Source of the DNA: Ceratotherium simum simum | Taxonomy: Eukaryota; Chordata; Mammalia; Perissodactyla; Rhinocerotidae | Assembly: GCF_000283155.1 (NCBI RefSeq) | Contig: NW_004454193.1 | Location: 9,205,467 to 9,269,466 of the forward strand | Length of the DNA stretch: 64,000 nucleotides | Direction of reading: 5' to 3' | Part shown: in pieces, positions 10,714 to 22,329 of the stretch | Numbering within the stretch: the first letter of the stretch is position 1 | How the letters are laid out: every line of letters starts with the position of its first letter | Translations under genes and position numbers: made by a program | The notes under the pieces: model-generated | The model's database searches: none | Told to the model about the DNA's origin: nothing | Seen by the model: only the letters and a program-made list of their open reading frames with translations

Positions 10714-12489
10714 TGCACTGGACACATGGGCTGACGTGTATGTTAAATCATGGAGATTTCAGAGCTAAGTTGTTTCTGCAGCTTGATGCTGCCTGCTCTG
10801 ACGGACACAGTTGGGGTGTAATTGCTTTTTAAAACTCCCTCCACAAATGGTTGCTCCTAAGGTGTTTACGTTACAGACAACGGTGCAGTTACTATTCCCT
10901 GCACGCCTCCGTGCGCATTCTCGAGAGCGTTCCTCTAGGGCTTTCATGTCCCTCTACATGCATCTCTGCTCTGCTCCACCTGCCCTGGGAGCCCGGCCCC
11001 TGCGGATCTCTTTTCCCAGCGGGCTCCCTTGTCCTCTGGCTTCCTGTTGGGTTCCACCAACAGGAGGCTCTTGCAGGAGACCAGGGGGTGGAGGAGAGAG
11101 GGGTCGGGCTACTTTCCCCACAAGCTTCAGCTCGGAGTCTCCAGTCCTGTGCACACAGCTCCCGGCAGGCAGACCCTGCCCCAGGCCCCGCAGCAGCTCT
11201 CACTGGGCTCGGGTAATGAATGCTCCCTCCCCTTGTCCTCTAGGCCAGGGGTGGCAATGGCACCTTACTGGGCTGGGCTGCTACCTCAACTTCCCCCGGA
11301 GGGTCCAGTGGCCCTGACCACACTTCTGTAGGTCACTAAAACTCTATGTCTCGTTCGGCCTGTCCGGAGTGAGTTCTGCATCCCACCAGGGCCCAGACAC
11401 ACAGCTGGAGAGAAGGTGAAATTCTCAGATCCCTGGAAACGTCTGTCATAATATTTTAATGTGTGCTTCCAAATTGCCCTTCCAGCTCACCTTAGAGCTT
11501 GCTTGACCGGGCCACTGGGCAGCCCTGCGGAGAGATGGGGACGTGGGGCTCCCTCCCTGCGGCTGGATTTCTGGCCCCTGAGTACAACCTCCAGTTCTGG
11601 AGTGAGTGTCTCGACTGATCAACAGTTGCACACTGGGGCACCCGGGGCCACCGCTGGCTGGACGCATGCCCAAGAGCACGTGAGGGGCCCAGGCCACTGC
11701 CAGCCACTACTGGCCACTGTCAACTGAGACCAGCCTGGGCCCTTTCCTTTGTCCCGCTCAGAGGCAGCACAGAAACCTGACAAGCGGGTTTTCACCAACC
11801 TGCGAGTTTCGGCCCCTCTTCAGAGACTGTTTGCGTTTCGGGTCACCAGTTGGCTGACCCCACTCCCTTCTTTCCTCTGCCAAAGTGATATTCCTGGGCT
11901 GCCAGGCCTCCAGGAAGCTGGCAGTTCCTACCCTGAGCGGCCCGGTGGGATTCTCCTTTTCCTATTCCAGTCCCTTCCGTGTCCCCTGTTCCATATCCTT
12001 CATTCTCTCATCAGAGTCCAGCAAATGGGAGGTATTGCCTCCATCGTACAGACAGGGAGCTGAGGCCCAGCAAGGGACAGCATCTTGCTCAAGGTCGCAC
12101 AGCAAGTTAGGGGCTGCGGTAAGGTGGAAACTGACCCCCAGCCCACTATCCACCCACCCAAACAACTCAGCCACTAGACAGGGATCAGGCCTGGTAGTAA
12201 GGCCCCCTCTCCAGTCCATTTAGTCATTCAACAAACACTGAAACTTACCAGGCACCAACTGCAGAGGGTTGGCCCTCCATTAAACCCTGCACACCGCCTG
12301 TTTTTGTAAACAAAGTTGTGTTGGAACACAGCCACGTCCATCCATTTGTGTATCCTCCATGGCTGCCCTCTGCTACAGGGCAGAGTTCAGGCATGACAGA
12401 CACCATCTGGCCCCCAGCCTAAAGTAGATGTGACCAGGGCCATTATAACTTTCTAGGTACTTTTGCACCATCATGAGTTCCTTCCTTGT
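10714..12489. other. Intergenic with MIR and old repeat fragments
   Basis: A MIR core lies at about 12010-12115 (cagacagggagctgaggcccagcaagggacagcatcttgctcaaggtcgcacagc). At 12240-12450 the phrase 'tttttgtaaacaaagttgtgttggaacacagccacgtccatccatttg' marks an old dispersed repeat. Open frames at 10811-11330 are overlapping, GC-driven and unrecognised. Confidence 0.45.
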
Positions 12490-12503
12490 AAAAAAAAAAA
12501 AAA

Positions 12504-12547
<44 letters not shown>
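12490..12547. repeat. Compound microsatellite (A)n(TA)n(CA)n
   Basis: About 15 A, then about six TA units, then about 14 CA units. This is a likely length-polymorphic marker. Confidence 0.95.
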
Positions 12548-12548
<1 letters not shown>

Positions 12549-13578
12549 TATATTTTATGACTGTGTTAGTATAAAGACAAATATAATCCAGGCTGGATTG
12601 TGTTCTCTCTTTTTCTACTGTTTTTAAAGAAATTCAAACATTTCCATGGGCCCCTAGAAGTATTGTGGACTGTGTCACGGACACTGCACCTGCTGGAGCT
12701 TATGGAGAAGTCGGCCCTGAGGCTGCCACATGTTTGTCCCCCAATGCTGAGAGTAGAGCCCCCATAGGAGACACCCGACGTTTAGCCTCCCCTTGGTCCT
12801 TACCCCAATAGTAGGGGGGCAAGGAGAAGTTTCAGCAGCTCTGAAGGGAAGCATTCAGGGCTCAGACAAAATAATTGCATTCATTTCTTAGGATGAAAGT
12901 TTTTATTCCTTTTCAAATTACTGTATTTGGTATTTTTCAAATTTTAATTCACTTTTTGGAATAAATAATAGATGCATGTGGGTTAAAAATATTATGAATG
13001 CCCCAAATGATTTGCAAAGAAATGTAACTCTCCCTCCCACCTCTGCACCACCATCCCCTTGCTACCACTGGTGCGATTCCTGCCAGGCACTAAGCCATGC
13101 ATATACAAGAAGAGATGTGCACGTGGTTCACCACACACTCGATTCCACCCCTGCTTTTGTCCCCCTCGAGTCTATATTCTTCTGCATAAATTCATCTTGT
13201 CTCTGTTGAATGGCTCTTTAGTGTCCCATTGGATGAGTACACCACAATTAGGACATTTGGATATTTTCAATATTTTTCTATTACAACAGTGGAATGACGA
13301 ATACTTCTGTGCAGACCAACTATGCCTGACTTCAGGCAACCTTTTTTTCCCTCCAAGAAAATTTCTCAGAAAAGAGGGAGCCCCTTCATCTGTAAGTTCT
13401 GATAAAGACTCTTCCATTACCTGATGCTTTCTGATTCCTTTATTTTAAACAAGGAAGTATTATTTGCGGAAGACACAATAGCCTGGAATGACCTCAGTGA
13501 ATTCTAATTTTGGATGTTTATGGCAGACACCCAACAGAATTTGTTGGGGGAAAAAAGGAGGTAACGATATCTAACACA
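12548..13578. repeat. Old LINE-derived sequence
   Basis: At 12880-13340, phrases such as 'gaatggctctttagtgtcccattggatgagtacaccacaattagg' and 'atattttcaatatttttctattacaa' are typical of reverse-strand old LINE 3' ends. Divergence is high and the borders are approximate. Confidence 0.45.
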
Positions 13579-13879
13579 GGGCCGGCCCCGTGGCTGAGCG
13601 GTTGAGTGCGCGCGCTCCGCTACTGGCAGCCCGGGTTCGGATCCCAGGCGCGCACCCACGCACCGCTTCTCCAGCCATGCTGAGGCCACGTCCCACGTAC
13701 AGCGGCTGGAAGGATGTGCAGCTGTGACATACAACTATCTACTGGGGCTTTGGGGGAAAAAAAAGGAGGAGGATTGGCAATAGATGTTAGCTCAGAGCTG
13801 GTCTTCCTCAGCAAAAAGAGGAAGATTAGCATGGATGTTATTAGCTCAGGGCTGATCTTCCTCACACACACACAAAAAA
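13579..13879 (+). mobile_element. ERE SINE, composite long form
   Basis: It contains the complete left end, tRNA-like region and 'cagcggctggaaggatgtgcagct' module. Two successive modules then follow ('ggcaatagatgttagctcagagctg' and 'gcatggatgttattagctcagggctg'), and a (CA)n(A)n tail. Confidence 0.95.
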
Positions 13880-13923
13880 ATGCGTACACACATGCATGAA
13901 CAGTCCTGTTCAAAGCAGTGCTA

Positions 13924-14646
13924 TGATATTGGGATTTATAATACGAAATGTGTATTTGGTCTTTGTCCCTGTTCCTGGCTCACAGTTCTTAAACCCCTTG
14001 GAATTTCCTAAATGGCAAGAGCGATAAAGATCTTTTGTTATGTTAATGGAGTGACTTTTGGAAGGCCCCCAGGTAACCTAAGGTTGCCCCAGCCTCTGGG
14101 GAGGGAAGAGAGGCTAGAGATTGAGTTCAATGCCCAATGGCCAATGATTTAATCACTCGGGCCTACAGAATGAAGCCTCCATAAAGACCCAAAATGACGG
14201 GGTTTGCAGAGCTTCTGGGTTAGTGAACACACGAAAATGTGGGGAGAGTGGTGCGCTCAGGGAGGGCATGGGAGCTCCTCTACCTTTCCCCATGCCTTGC
14301 CCTATGCGTCTCTTCCATCTGGCTGTTCCTGAGTTATATCCTTTTATAATAAACAAGTAATCCAATAAGTAAACTCTATCTCTGAGTTCTGTGAGCCACT
14401 CTAGCAAATTAATGGAACCCAAGGAGAGGGTTGTTAGAACCTCTGATCTATAGCTGGTGGGTCAGAAGCACAGGTGACAACCTAGACCTTTGATTGATGT
14501 CTGAATTTGGTGGGGGGACAGTCTTATAGGACCGAGCCCTTAACCCAGCGGATCTGATGCTATCTCCAGATAGACAGTGTCAGAATTAAGTTAACTGCCT
14601 GGTGGTACTGAAAAAAAACACATCGGAATTAGTGTCAGAATTGTAA
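13924..14646 (+). mobile_element. Endogenous retrovirus LTR, copy 1 of a family
   Basis: The sequence runs from 'tgatattgggatttataat' to 'agtgtcagaattgtaag' and contains a poly(A)-type 'tataataaac' at about 14344. It aligns throughout with 36639-37513, sharing phrases such as 'cttggaatttcct', 'gaagcctccataaa', 'ttctgtgag', 'gatctgatgctatctccag' and 'tagacagtgtcaga'. No viral genes accompany it. The layout resembles ERVL-type LTRs of placental mammals, but I cannot name the family. Confidence 0.75.
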
Positions 14647-15118
14647 GTACTATTTGTAATAGCCAAAGATTATAAATGAGCCAGGTGTCCATCAAGAGTA
14701 GGACGGGTATGGGGGCCGGCCCGGTGGTGTAGTGGTTAAGTGCATGCACTGCGCTTAGGCGGCCCGGGGTTCGCAGGTTTGGATCTCAGGCGTGCACCAA
14801 TGCACCACTTGTCAAGCCATATTGTGGTAGTGCCCAATATAAAGTAGAGGAGGATGCGCATGGATGTTAGCCCAGGGCCAATCTTCCTCAGAAAAAAGAG
14901 GAGGATTGGCATTGGATGTTAGTTCAGGGCTAATCTTCCTCACCAAAAAAAAAAAAAAAAAAAGAGTAGGATGGGTAAATTGTGCATACAAATACCATAA
15001 AGCACTGAAAACGAACAAGCTATGTAAGAATCTCAAAAACACGAGCAAAAGAAGCTGGACCTAAGGAAGTGTAGTCTGTATGATTCCATTTACATGAAAT
15101 TCAAAAACAGGCCAAGCT
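14647..15118 (+). mobile_element. L1 3'-end fragment, split by an ERE
   Basis: 'tatttgtaatagccaaagattataaatgagccaggtgtccatcaa' and, beyond the ERE, 'gtctgtatgattccatttacatgaaattcaaaaacagg' are the terminal ORF2/3' UTR text of old L1M elements. The L1 is 5' truncated and degraded. Confidence 0.8.
14711..14962 (+). mobile_element. ERE SINE, longer form, with target-site duplication
   Basis: The left end is ggccggcccggtggtgtagtgg; the body carries 'ccatattgtggtagtgcccaatataaag', two 'gttagcccagggc/gttagttcagggc' modules and a 19-base A-tail. It is flanked by 'agagtaggacgggta' and 'agagtaggatgggta'. Confidence 0.95.
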
Positions 15119-15264
15119 AGCCAAAAGGTATCAACAACGTTGGTGTCCATCCACAGATGAACAGATAAACAAAATGTGGCCTATCCATACAAGGGAATAT
15201 TATTTGGCCATAAAAGGAATAAAGTCCTGATATAGGCTACAACATGGATGAACTTTGAGAACAT

Positions 15265-15977
15265 TGTAGGGGAGCAGAATTTGCCACCCAAAAAGTGCCT
15301 CTTTGGCATGATTATTTTTAAGAACAAAAGACTCTGAAAGAAACTTTGGCCTTCCCCCTACCTGCCTAAAAATATTTAAAATAGAAGGTCCTCGGGCTGG
15401 CCCCGTGGCTTAGCGGTTAAGTTCACGCGCTCCACTACTGGTGGCCCGGGTTCGGATCCCGGGTGTGCACCGATGCACCGCTTCTCTGGCCATGCTGAGG
15501 CCGCGTCCCACATACAGCAACTAGAAGGCTGTGCAGCTATGACATACAACTATCTACTGGGGCTTTGGGAAAAAAAAAAAAAAAAAAAAAATTAAAAAAA
15601 AAAAAAAAACAAGGTCCTCTTCCAGGAAGGAGCTAATAGGATAAGATAACCGTAATGTAATGTAAAATGTGTCTCTCGGGTCACATTGTCTGTAGTTGGC
15701 CCATTTGCATCTCCACCTCCATGTAAATTGCCTTCCTCCCCTTTGAAGCCCCAAATCACTACTGCTAACATCCTCCTTTGTCTTTAGCTGGAGATGGTAT
15801 TTAAGGGGGTGGCTTCAGCCATTCTGGCTGAGTTACTCAGTTTTCCTGAGTTTCTCCCATATATACGTGTTATTAAACTTTGTTTGGTTGTCTGGTGTTA
15901 TTCTCTCTCACGTCACTTTAAGTCTTAGACCAGCCAGAAGGAACTAGAGGGTAGAGAAATTGTCTTCCTCATTTACA
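15265..15977 (+). mobile_element. Solo LTR (ERV1-like) with 4-bp target duplication
   Basis: The element starts TGTAGGGG and ends TTTACA, with 'acat' on both sides (15261-15264 and 15978-15981), as expected for a TG...CA LTR of a class that duplicates 4 bp. It holds 'gtatttaaggggg' promoter-like text and 'tattaaactttgtttgg' poly(A)-like text. An ERE (15394-15610) lies inside, and without it the LTR is about 490 bp. It shares its ground plan with the LTR at 16336-16850. No viral coding sequence is present. Confidence 0.82.
15394..15610 (+). mobile_element. ERE SINE inside the solo LTR
   Basis: The left end is gggctggccccgtggcttagcgg; the short form ends at 'ctactggggctttggg' plus a long A-rich tail. 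The 9-bp duplication 'aaggtcctc' flanks it (15385-15393 and 15611-15619). Confidence 0.95.
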
Positions 15978-16335
15978 ACATTATGCTAAGTGAAAGAAGG
16001 CGGACACAAAAGGACTAATATCTTATGATTTCATTTATATGAAATATCTAGAAGAAGCAAATTCATGGAGATAGAAAGTAGATTAGAGGTTACCAGGGAC
16101 TGCGGGGATGGGGAAACGAGGAGCTACTGCTTTATGCTTACAGAGTCTGTTGGGGGTGATGAAAAAGCTTTGGAAATAGTGGTGATGGCTGCACAACATT
16201 GTGAATGTAATTAATGCCACTGAATTTATACCAAAAATGATTTAAATGGCCACTTTTAAAATATATATATTACCGCAGTAAACGACATTTTTAAAAAAGA
16301 TCCTTATATTGCAAAGAAGGAAATGAAGTCAAGGG

Positions 16336-16850
16336 TGTGTGGGACATAAAAATCGGCCACCTCAAAGTATGTCTCTTTACCTTGATTATTTTCTCTGAAG
16401 GACATTTGGCCTTCCCCCAAACTGCCTAAAAGTGATACACTGAGAGGGTCCTTGCTAAGACCAAACATTTACATTTGTAAAGGAAATCTCCATTTGTAAA
16501 GGTATCTCCCTCTCTGTACTGGGAAGAAGGGGGGATGACCTCATCTCTAGAAACACTTATCAGTGCAGAAGGACTTAAATCTGCATACTCTTGATTACTA
16601 TGCTTTCTGGTAATCTCCCATAGCTGACTGCCCTCACGCCCAACATCCTCCTTTGTCTACCTGAATATGCTATTTACGGTGAAAACCTCCACCATTTGTC
16701 GAGAAACTCAGTTTCTCTGGTTTCTCCCATGTATACGTGTCATAAAGCTTTGTTTCATTTTCTCCTGCTATTCGGTCTCTTGTCAACTTAACTTGTAGCC
16801 CAGCCAGAAAGGACCCAGAGTGGGTAGAGGATGGTCTTCCTCTGCTTCCA
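16336..16850 (+). mobile_element. Second related LTR (ERV1-like)
   Basis: It parallels 15265-15977 from 'ggccacctcaaagtatgtctctttac' through 'tttggccttcccc', 'ccaacatcctcctttgtct' and 'tttctcccatgtatacgtgtcataaagctttgttt' to 'ggtcttcctctgcttcca'. A direct target duplication is not clear at its ends, so exact borders are approximate. No retroviral genes lie beside it. Confidence 0.7.
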
Positions 16851-17444
16851 GGGAAAAAAAAAAATCCAGGTCAAACCAACCTCTGGTGTTAGAAGTCAGG
16901 ACAGTGGTTCCCCTTGCGGGGGTGGATATTGACCAGGAGGGACACAAGGGGGATTCTGGTGGGCTGGGCATGTTCTGATTCTCGGTCTAGGTGCTGGTTA
17001 CAGGAACACGTTCTGTTGGTGAAAATTCACCAAAATTCTGTATGCATAGGAAGAGATTAAATGCACCTGCAGGACCTCATACTTTGCAAATGGTTACTTG
17101 GGACTTGGGTTAAATTTTGGGGATAGCATCTTAGGTGTCTGTTGCACATTCTTAGATAGGAGTCACACTGGAAAGCTGTGAGTAATCACAGTGACAGTGA
17201 CAGAGAGGTGACAGAGATGCAAAAGTGTAATGCAAACAGCAGAACATAGTTGTTTAATGGAATACGACAGAGGGGACAAAGCCATATTTCTAAAGTGATG
17301 TATTGTTTTATCTAACATGTGGTTTTAAAATATTGTGTGTAGCTAAATTAATACATTAGTTATTTTAAGTATTTGACTATTTCACCTCCATACCTAAAAG
17401 TTATAGATCTAAGCTGGCTCACAATGTGTTGTTGGTTTGTTTTT
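16851..17444. repeat. Old L1-like tail sequence, degraded
   Basis: 'gttctgattctcggtctaggtgctggttacaggaacacgttctgttggtgaaaattcaccaaaattctgtatgc' and 'ttaaatgcacctgcagg' read like a degraded L1M 3' UTR. No gene is seen. Confidence 0.4.
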
Positions 17445-18175
17445 GGTTTTGCTTTTTTATTATTTTAAATTGTGGTAAAATACGCATAACATAAAATTTA
17501 CCGTCTTAATCATCTTTAAGTGGACAGTTCAGTGGCATTAAGTACATTCACATTGTTGTGCAGCCATCACCACCATCCATCTCCAGAACTCTTTGCATCT
17601 TGTAAAACTGACTCTGTGACCATTAAATAATAACTCCCCATTCCCCCTCCCCCAGCCCTGCACCCACCATTCTACTCTCTGTTGCCATAGATTTGACTAC
17701 TCTAAGTACCTCATATAAGTGGAATCACACAGTGTTTGTCTTTTTTGTGACTGGCTTATGTCACTTAGCATAATGTGCTCAAGGTTCAATCATGTTGTAG
17801 CATGTGTCAAAAATTCCCATCTTTTCAAAGGCTGAATAACATGCCATTGCGTGGATATACCACATTTTGTTTATCCATTCATCCATCAGTGGACGCTTGG
17901 ATTGCTTCCACATTTTAGCTACTGTGAATAATGCTGCTGTGAACATGGGTGCACAAATCTCTCTTTGAGACCCCGCTTTCAATTCTTTGGGTGTATACCC
18001 AGAAGTGGAATTGCTGGGTCATATGGTAATTCTATTTTTAAACTTTTGAGGAACCACCACAATGTTTTCAAGGTGGCCGCACCATTTTACATTCCCACCA
18101 ACAGCGCGCAAGTGTTCTAATTTCTCCACATCCTTGCCAACACTTGTTGTTTTCTGGGTTTTGATAGTAGCCATC
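17445..18175 (-). mobile_element. L1M 3' end
   Basis: Read on the minus strand, it gives the typical terminal ORF2 and 3' UTR text: 'agtggaattgctgggtcat' reversed at about 18004-18022, then 'gtggtatatcc', 'gtgtgattccacttatatgagg' and finally 'attttaccacaatttaaaataa' near 17455-17480. The 68-codon minus frame 17779-17982 is a remnant of the reverse-transcriptase ORF2 C-terminus. Confidence 0.9.
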
Positions 18176-20229
18176 CTAATAGGTGTGATGTGGTTTTCTT
18201 TTTGTTTCTGATCTCTTTGGGAACTAGAAGAATGTCTTATATTCAGGCAATGCACTATTTCCTAACATCCATGTGCCAGTATGCTTATCTGTGGGATAAA
18301 TTCCTAGAAGTGGAATTCCTGGATCAAAAGATGTGTGCATTTTTAAAGTCACCAAATTGCTCCCATAGAGGTGGCCCCAATTCTTACTGCCACCCACAGT
18401 GTGTCAGAGTGCCCATTCTCCACACGCGCGCATCCCAACATGTGATCAAATACTTCCATCCACTAACGTGCCCTCCCAGTGTCCCTGCTGCTCTGTGTGG
18501 AGAGTGAGGTCCCTCTGTCCATCCTTCAGGGCCACAGCAGCCTCCCCCACACACAGCCCTGTTCAGGCCCCTTATGAGACTCCCCTCCCCAGTCCCCTCT
18601 CCTCCATGCCACCCTCCAGAGGCGGCCAAAAAGATTTTTCTCAAACAGTCTTGGAGCTCTTTGGGGCTCCACGTCACACATAGTTGTGTTGCTTCTGAAT
18701 AGGAGTTCGCCAATGATTTACTTTGGAAAACTGGTTAAAAGCAACTGTGAGGGTACTCCTGTGTCTCAGTTTGGGCTCCCCCATGAGCCGGCCGGAGGCA
18801 GGATTCCAGGGAAAGTAGTGTAGTTTATTGTTGGGGATCCAGGAACACCAGCGCAGGAGCCGGAAAGTGATATGGGAAGACAGGAAGCAAAGGGCGTGTG
18901 ATCAAGCTGTTACCACTGGAGAACTCTGCGGGCTGGTGCAGAACACGCACGTGCGAGTCGTCCCACTGGAGAGGCGAGGAGCCGGGGTACCATACACGGA
19001 CTCCCAGCAACACAGGGTGAGGGCTGCTCTGGCAGCTCTGCTATGTGTGTGGGCAGCTAGAGGAAGTTCTCAGGTAAAGAAATGCAGGAGCTGGAAGTTG
19101 GGCCAGTAAAGGCCGGGGCACTGACAGCATCTGCTACACCCTACAATCACGTCTCCTCATTGTGTCTTCTGGAGTGAATAAGAGCAGAAGAGTTGCAACT
19201 GGTGCAGGGAAATCTCCATCCCAGCAGCTCGTCTCACTTTAGCCACTGGCCCTGTGCCTTCCCTGAACCCTTCCTGCCTTCTCGCACCAGCATCTGGATC
19301 TTCCTCGGGGGAATCAGCCAGCGCCCCACGCTCAGTCCCTGTGGTTGGGGTGGATGGGCCCCGCCCCTCAGATGTAGGGCTGGTCACGTGATCCAGGCCT
19401 GGCCTATCAGCAGGTTCCATCTTGCTGGCCATTGTGATTGGTTCAGAGATGATCACATGATCCAAGTAGCCCCGTCAAAGGTCATCGGTGGGCTTAGTGC
19501 TGCTCCTGGCTTGGTGGGGCTCGTTTTCTGATGGGCTTGTGGGGTTGGGGCTGGTGGCCACCGTCTTGCCGTTTCAAGGTGTGTGTTGGGCTGGAGGGTG
19601 CTGCGTGAGCGCCACCGCAGGGAAAAGCCAGCAGAGAAGAGGAGACTGATTACTGCTGACACTTTGAGCCCGGGATGCAGTCGTGCCTAAAGTGAGATCT
19701 CCCTCGGAGCTGTTCAGATACCAGGCCAATAAGTGCCCTTTTTGGCTGAAGCAGGTTTGAGTTGGGCTTCTGTTGCTTGCAGCCAATAGAGTGCTGAGCA
19801 GTGCACCAAGGTACCTTGACAAATCGAGGTCATTGAGAGTAATGGTGGGGCGTCCCTTGCCCACACATTTTTGGGGAAGATCATCGATCTGGGTCTCCCA
19901 GTGGGAGAGGGCCAGGCAAGGAATGTTCTCCCCCGCAGTGGGGGTCAGGGCAGCAAAGGCAGGGACCACAGGCTAAAGAGGCTCTTGCCTCCTGTGCGCC
20001 ATGCTTGCCCCCTTCTCTCCTTCCTCCCCACACCCTTTTCACAGTCTTGCTATGGGTCTTGGTCCTGCCTCCAGGGATCCCCACACCTCCCATACCCGCC
20101 TAGCCCAGCTCAAATAGATGCTCTTGGTGAAGCCTGACTGGATAAGACTCCAGACAGAATGACCTGTTCCTTCCTACTGCGTCTACCCTTCTAGTTAGAG
20201 CAGAGCTTGATGCTCAATGTGATCATTCT
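18176..20229. other. Mixed old repeats, no gene seen
   Basis: 18210-18430 is old LINE-like (ctagaagtggaattcctggatcaaaagatgtg...). 18760-19140 begins with 'gtagtttattgttggggatccagg' and looks LTR-like. 19370-19830 (tcacgtgatccaggcctggcctatcagcagg; ttgagttgggcttctgttgcttgcagcc) is a further member of the dispersed repeat seen at 4985 and 8840. Families are not named with certainty. Confidence 0.4.
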
Positions 20230-21290
20230 TTCTTTCTTTGAACAGTTATTTATTCAGGATCTTCCGTGTTCCCAGCACTGTTTTGTGTGTTAGGAATACA
20301 GCAGATGGGGCCGGCCTGCTGGCGCAAGCGGTTAAGTGCCCGCGCCGCTGCGGCGGCCCAGCGTTGGCCAGTTCGGAACCCCGGGCGCACCGACGCACCG
20401 CTTGTCGGGCCATGCTGTGGCAGCGTCCCGTATAAAGTGCGGGAAGATGGGCATGGATGTTTGCCCAGGGCCAGTATTCCTCAGCAAAAAGAGGAGGATT
20501 GGCAGATGTTAGCTCAGGGCCGATTTTCCTCAAAAAAAAAAAAAAAAAAAGGAATACAGCAGAGAACAACACAGACAAAAGTCTATCTTCATGGAGTTTA
20601 CATTCTAATAGGGCAACAGACAGTAAAAATCAACAAATCAGTAAACTACCCATAATTATACCCAAGAGCAAGTACTAGAGAGAAAACTCAAGAAAGGAAG
20701 GAAGACAGGGAGAGCTGGAATGGTGTGTGTGTGTCTTTGTGCACGCGCACTTTTAAATAACGTGTCCTGGGAAAGTCTTTTTAAGAAGGTAACATTTGAG
20801 CAAAGGCCAGAAGGTTAGGAAGTGTAGTAGGTTGAATGGTGGCACTCAAAGCATATGTGCATGTCCTAGTCCCCAGAACCTGTGAATGCAACCTTATTTG
20901 GGAAAAGAGTTTTGCAGAACTGTTAGAGACTGAATTTCTGTTGTTAAGTTACCAGATTTGTGGTAATTTGTTATGGCAGCCCTAGGAAACTAACTAATAC
21001 AGGAAACAAATTGCGTGGAAATCTGGAGTGGGGAGGAATGTTCCAGGAAGAGAGAATCTCAAGGACAAAGGCCCCGAGGCAGGGTCGTGCTGGGAGGGTT
21101 GATGGAATGGCAAGGGGCCAGAGCTGCTGGAGCACATTGAACCGGGAGAGTGGAGGGGGTGACTCCAGAGCCTTGGGGACCGGATCACGTCAGATCGTGT
21201 AGAGTCTTGTTTACTTTTACGCTGAGTGAGGTGGAGCCTTGGGAGGGTTTTGAGCAGAGGAGTGGCATGATCTGACTTACAAAGGAACAA
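20230..21290 (-). repeat. Old LINE-type repeat, split by an ERE
   Basis: The sequence proceeds as 'ttatttattcaggatcttccgtg', 'cagcactg', 'ggaatacagcagagaacaacacagacaaaagtc', 'catggagtttacattctaatagggc', 'cctgggaaagtc...aacatttgagcaaaggcc' and 'gggttttgagcagaggagtggcatgatctgactta'. This is a familiar ancient repeat order in mammals. A second repeat sits at 20820-21000 (tgaatggtggcactcaaagcatatg...ttaccagatttgtggtaatttgttatggcagccctagg). Confidence 0.6.
20306..20550 (+). mobile_element. ERE SINE with perfect 13-bp target duplication
   Basis: The left end is ggggccggcctgctggcgcaagcgg, of the longer form with 'gtataaagtgcgggaagatgggcatgg', two modules and an A18 tail. 'ggaatacagcaga' is repeated exactly at 20293-20305 and 20551-20563. 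Confidence 0.96.
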
Positions 21291-21439
21291 ATGAATGCAT
21301 AGCAGCTGCCATATCACCCCATTTCTGTCCCGTGGCTGTCTCCCCTGCTAAACTATGTGAGGGCAGGGACTGTCTTAAATTTTTTTGCATCCCTAGGGTC
21401 CAACATTAACCATGAAAGCGCTCTTACAATTCAATAAGG

Positions 21440-22310
21440 AAAAGACCAAAAACTAGGCAAAAGAAAAATTCAAACACAAAGAGAGTGGCTCAATTGCATT
21501 CCTAAGTATTTATCCAAGAGAAACGAAAGCACATGTTCACAAAAAGATTTGCATATGAATGTTGGTAGCAGCTTTATTCATAATAAGCAAAAACTTAAGC
21601 AGCCCAGGTATCCATCAAGAAGAGAACGTAACGTATATTACGTACAATGGATATCCATTTGCATATCCGTACAATGGAACTCTATTTATATATCCATACA
21701 GTGGAACACTATTCAACAATAAAAAGTAATTAACTATTGCAATGACATAGATGAATCTCGTTGACATAATGTTGAATGAAAGAAGCCAACCGCAAACAAG
21801 TACAAACTGTATGATTCCATTTATAGAAAGTTCCAGAAGATACAAAACTAATCTATGATGGAAACATAACAATAGAGATTGCCTTGGGGGTTTGGAGCAG
21901 AGACTGACTGAGGAGGGACCAAAGGGAGTTTTTTGGGGATCATGTCCTATATCGTGATAGAGGTCTGGGTTACAAAAGTGTATGCATTTGTCATACTAAT
22001 CAAATAATACACTTAAGATTTTTGCATCACCATATGTAAATTTTACATAAAGGGTGGGAAGAACCATAAATGTTGAACTCTAGTTAATGCTATGTGTGCT
22101 TGAGTGTTTAGGGGTGAAGTGTACTGAGGTCTGTAACTTACTTTGAAATATATCCAAAACTAAGGATTGATGGTTGGATGGACCGGTTGATATGTGCTAA
22201 AGCAAGTCTAGTAAAATGTTAATTGTGGAACTACATGGTGGATAAATGGGTGTTCACTGTACAATTCTTTCTACTTTTCTGTATGTTGAAAATTTTCGTA
22301 ATAAAATATT
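21440..22310 (+). mobile_element. Old L1 3' end
   Basis: 'gttggtagcagctttattcataataagcaaaaac', 'gtatgattccatttatag', 'gttacaaaagtgtatgcatttgtc' and the final 'gggtgttcactgtacaattctttctacttttctgtatgttgaaaattttcgtaataaaata' give a well-preserved order of an old L1 tail. The local variation 'atatccatttgcatatccgtacaatgg' at 21645-21710 is a small tandem duplication. Confidence 0.85.
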
Positions 22311-22329
22311 TTTTGGGGAAAGAGGCTTA

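Larger units (their letters stand above)
15120..16305 (+). mobile_element. L1M 3' end interrupted by a solo LTR
   Basis: The recognisable terminal L1 text begins 'ttggtgtccatccacagatgaacagataaacaaaatgtgg'. It breaks at 15264 and resumes at 15978 with 'acattatgctaagtgaaagaaggcggacacaaaagg'. It continues through 'gaatttataccaaaaatgatttaaatgg' to an AT-rich end. It is 5' truncated with no functional ORF. Confidence 0.88.

Noticed and set aside
10811..11331. Overlapping frames of 100-168 codons
   Set aside because: No homology is recognised. They overlap on both strands and lack exon signals.
13579..13720. tRNA-like sequence with B-box (gggttcggatccc)
   Set aside because: The same text occurs in most of the EREs. 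It is the tRNA-derived head of the SINE and not a tRNA gene.
15265..16850. A complete provirus bounded by the two related LTRs
   Set aside because: The intervening sequence is L1, and the first LTR has its own target duplication.
17779..17982. 67-codon minus frame as a possible small protein
   Set aside because: It is the decayed C-terminal end of L1 ORF2.
20246..20655. Frames of about 110-130 codons around the SINE
   Set aside because: The translated peptides recur at many EREs in the window (for example phrases like [16 protein letters not shown]) and are only SINE translations.
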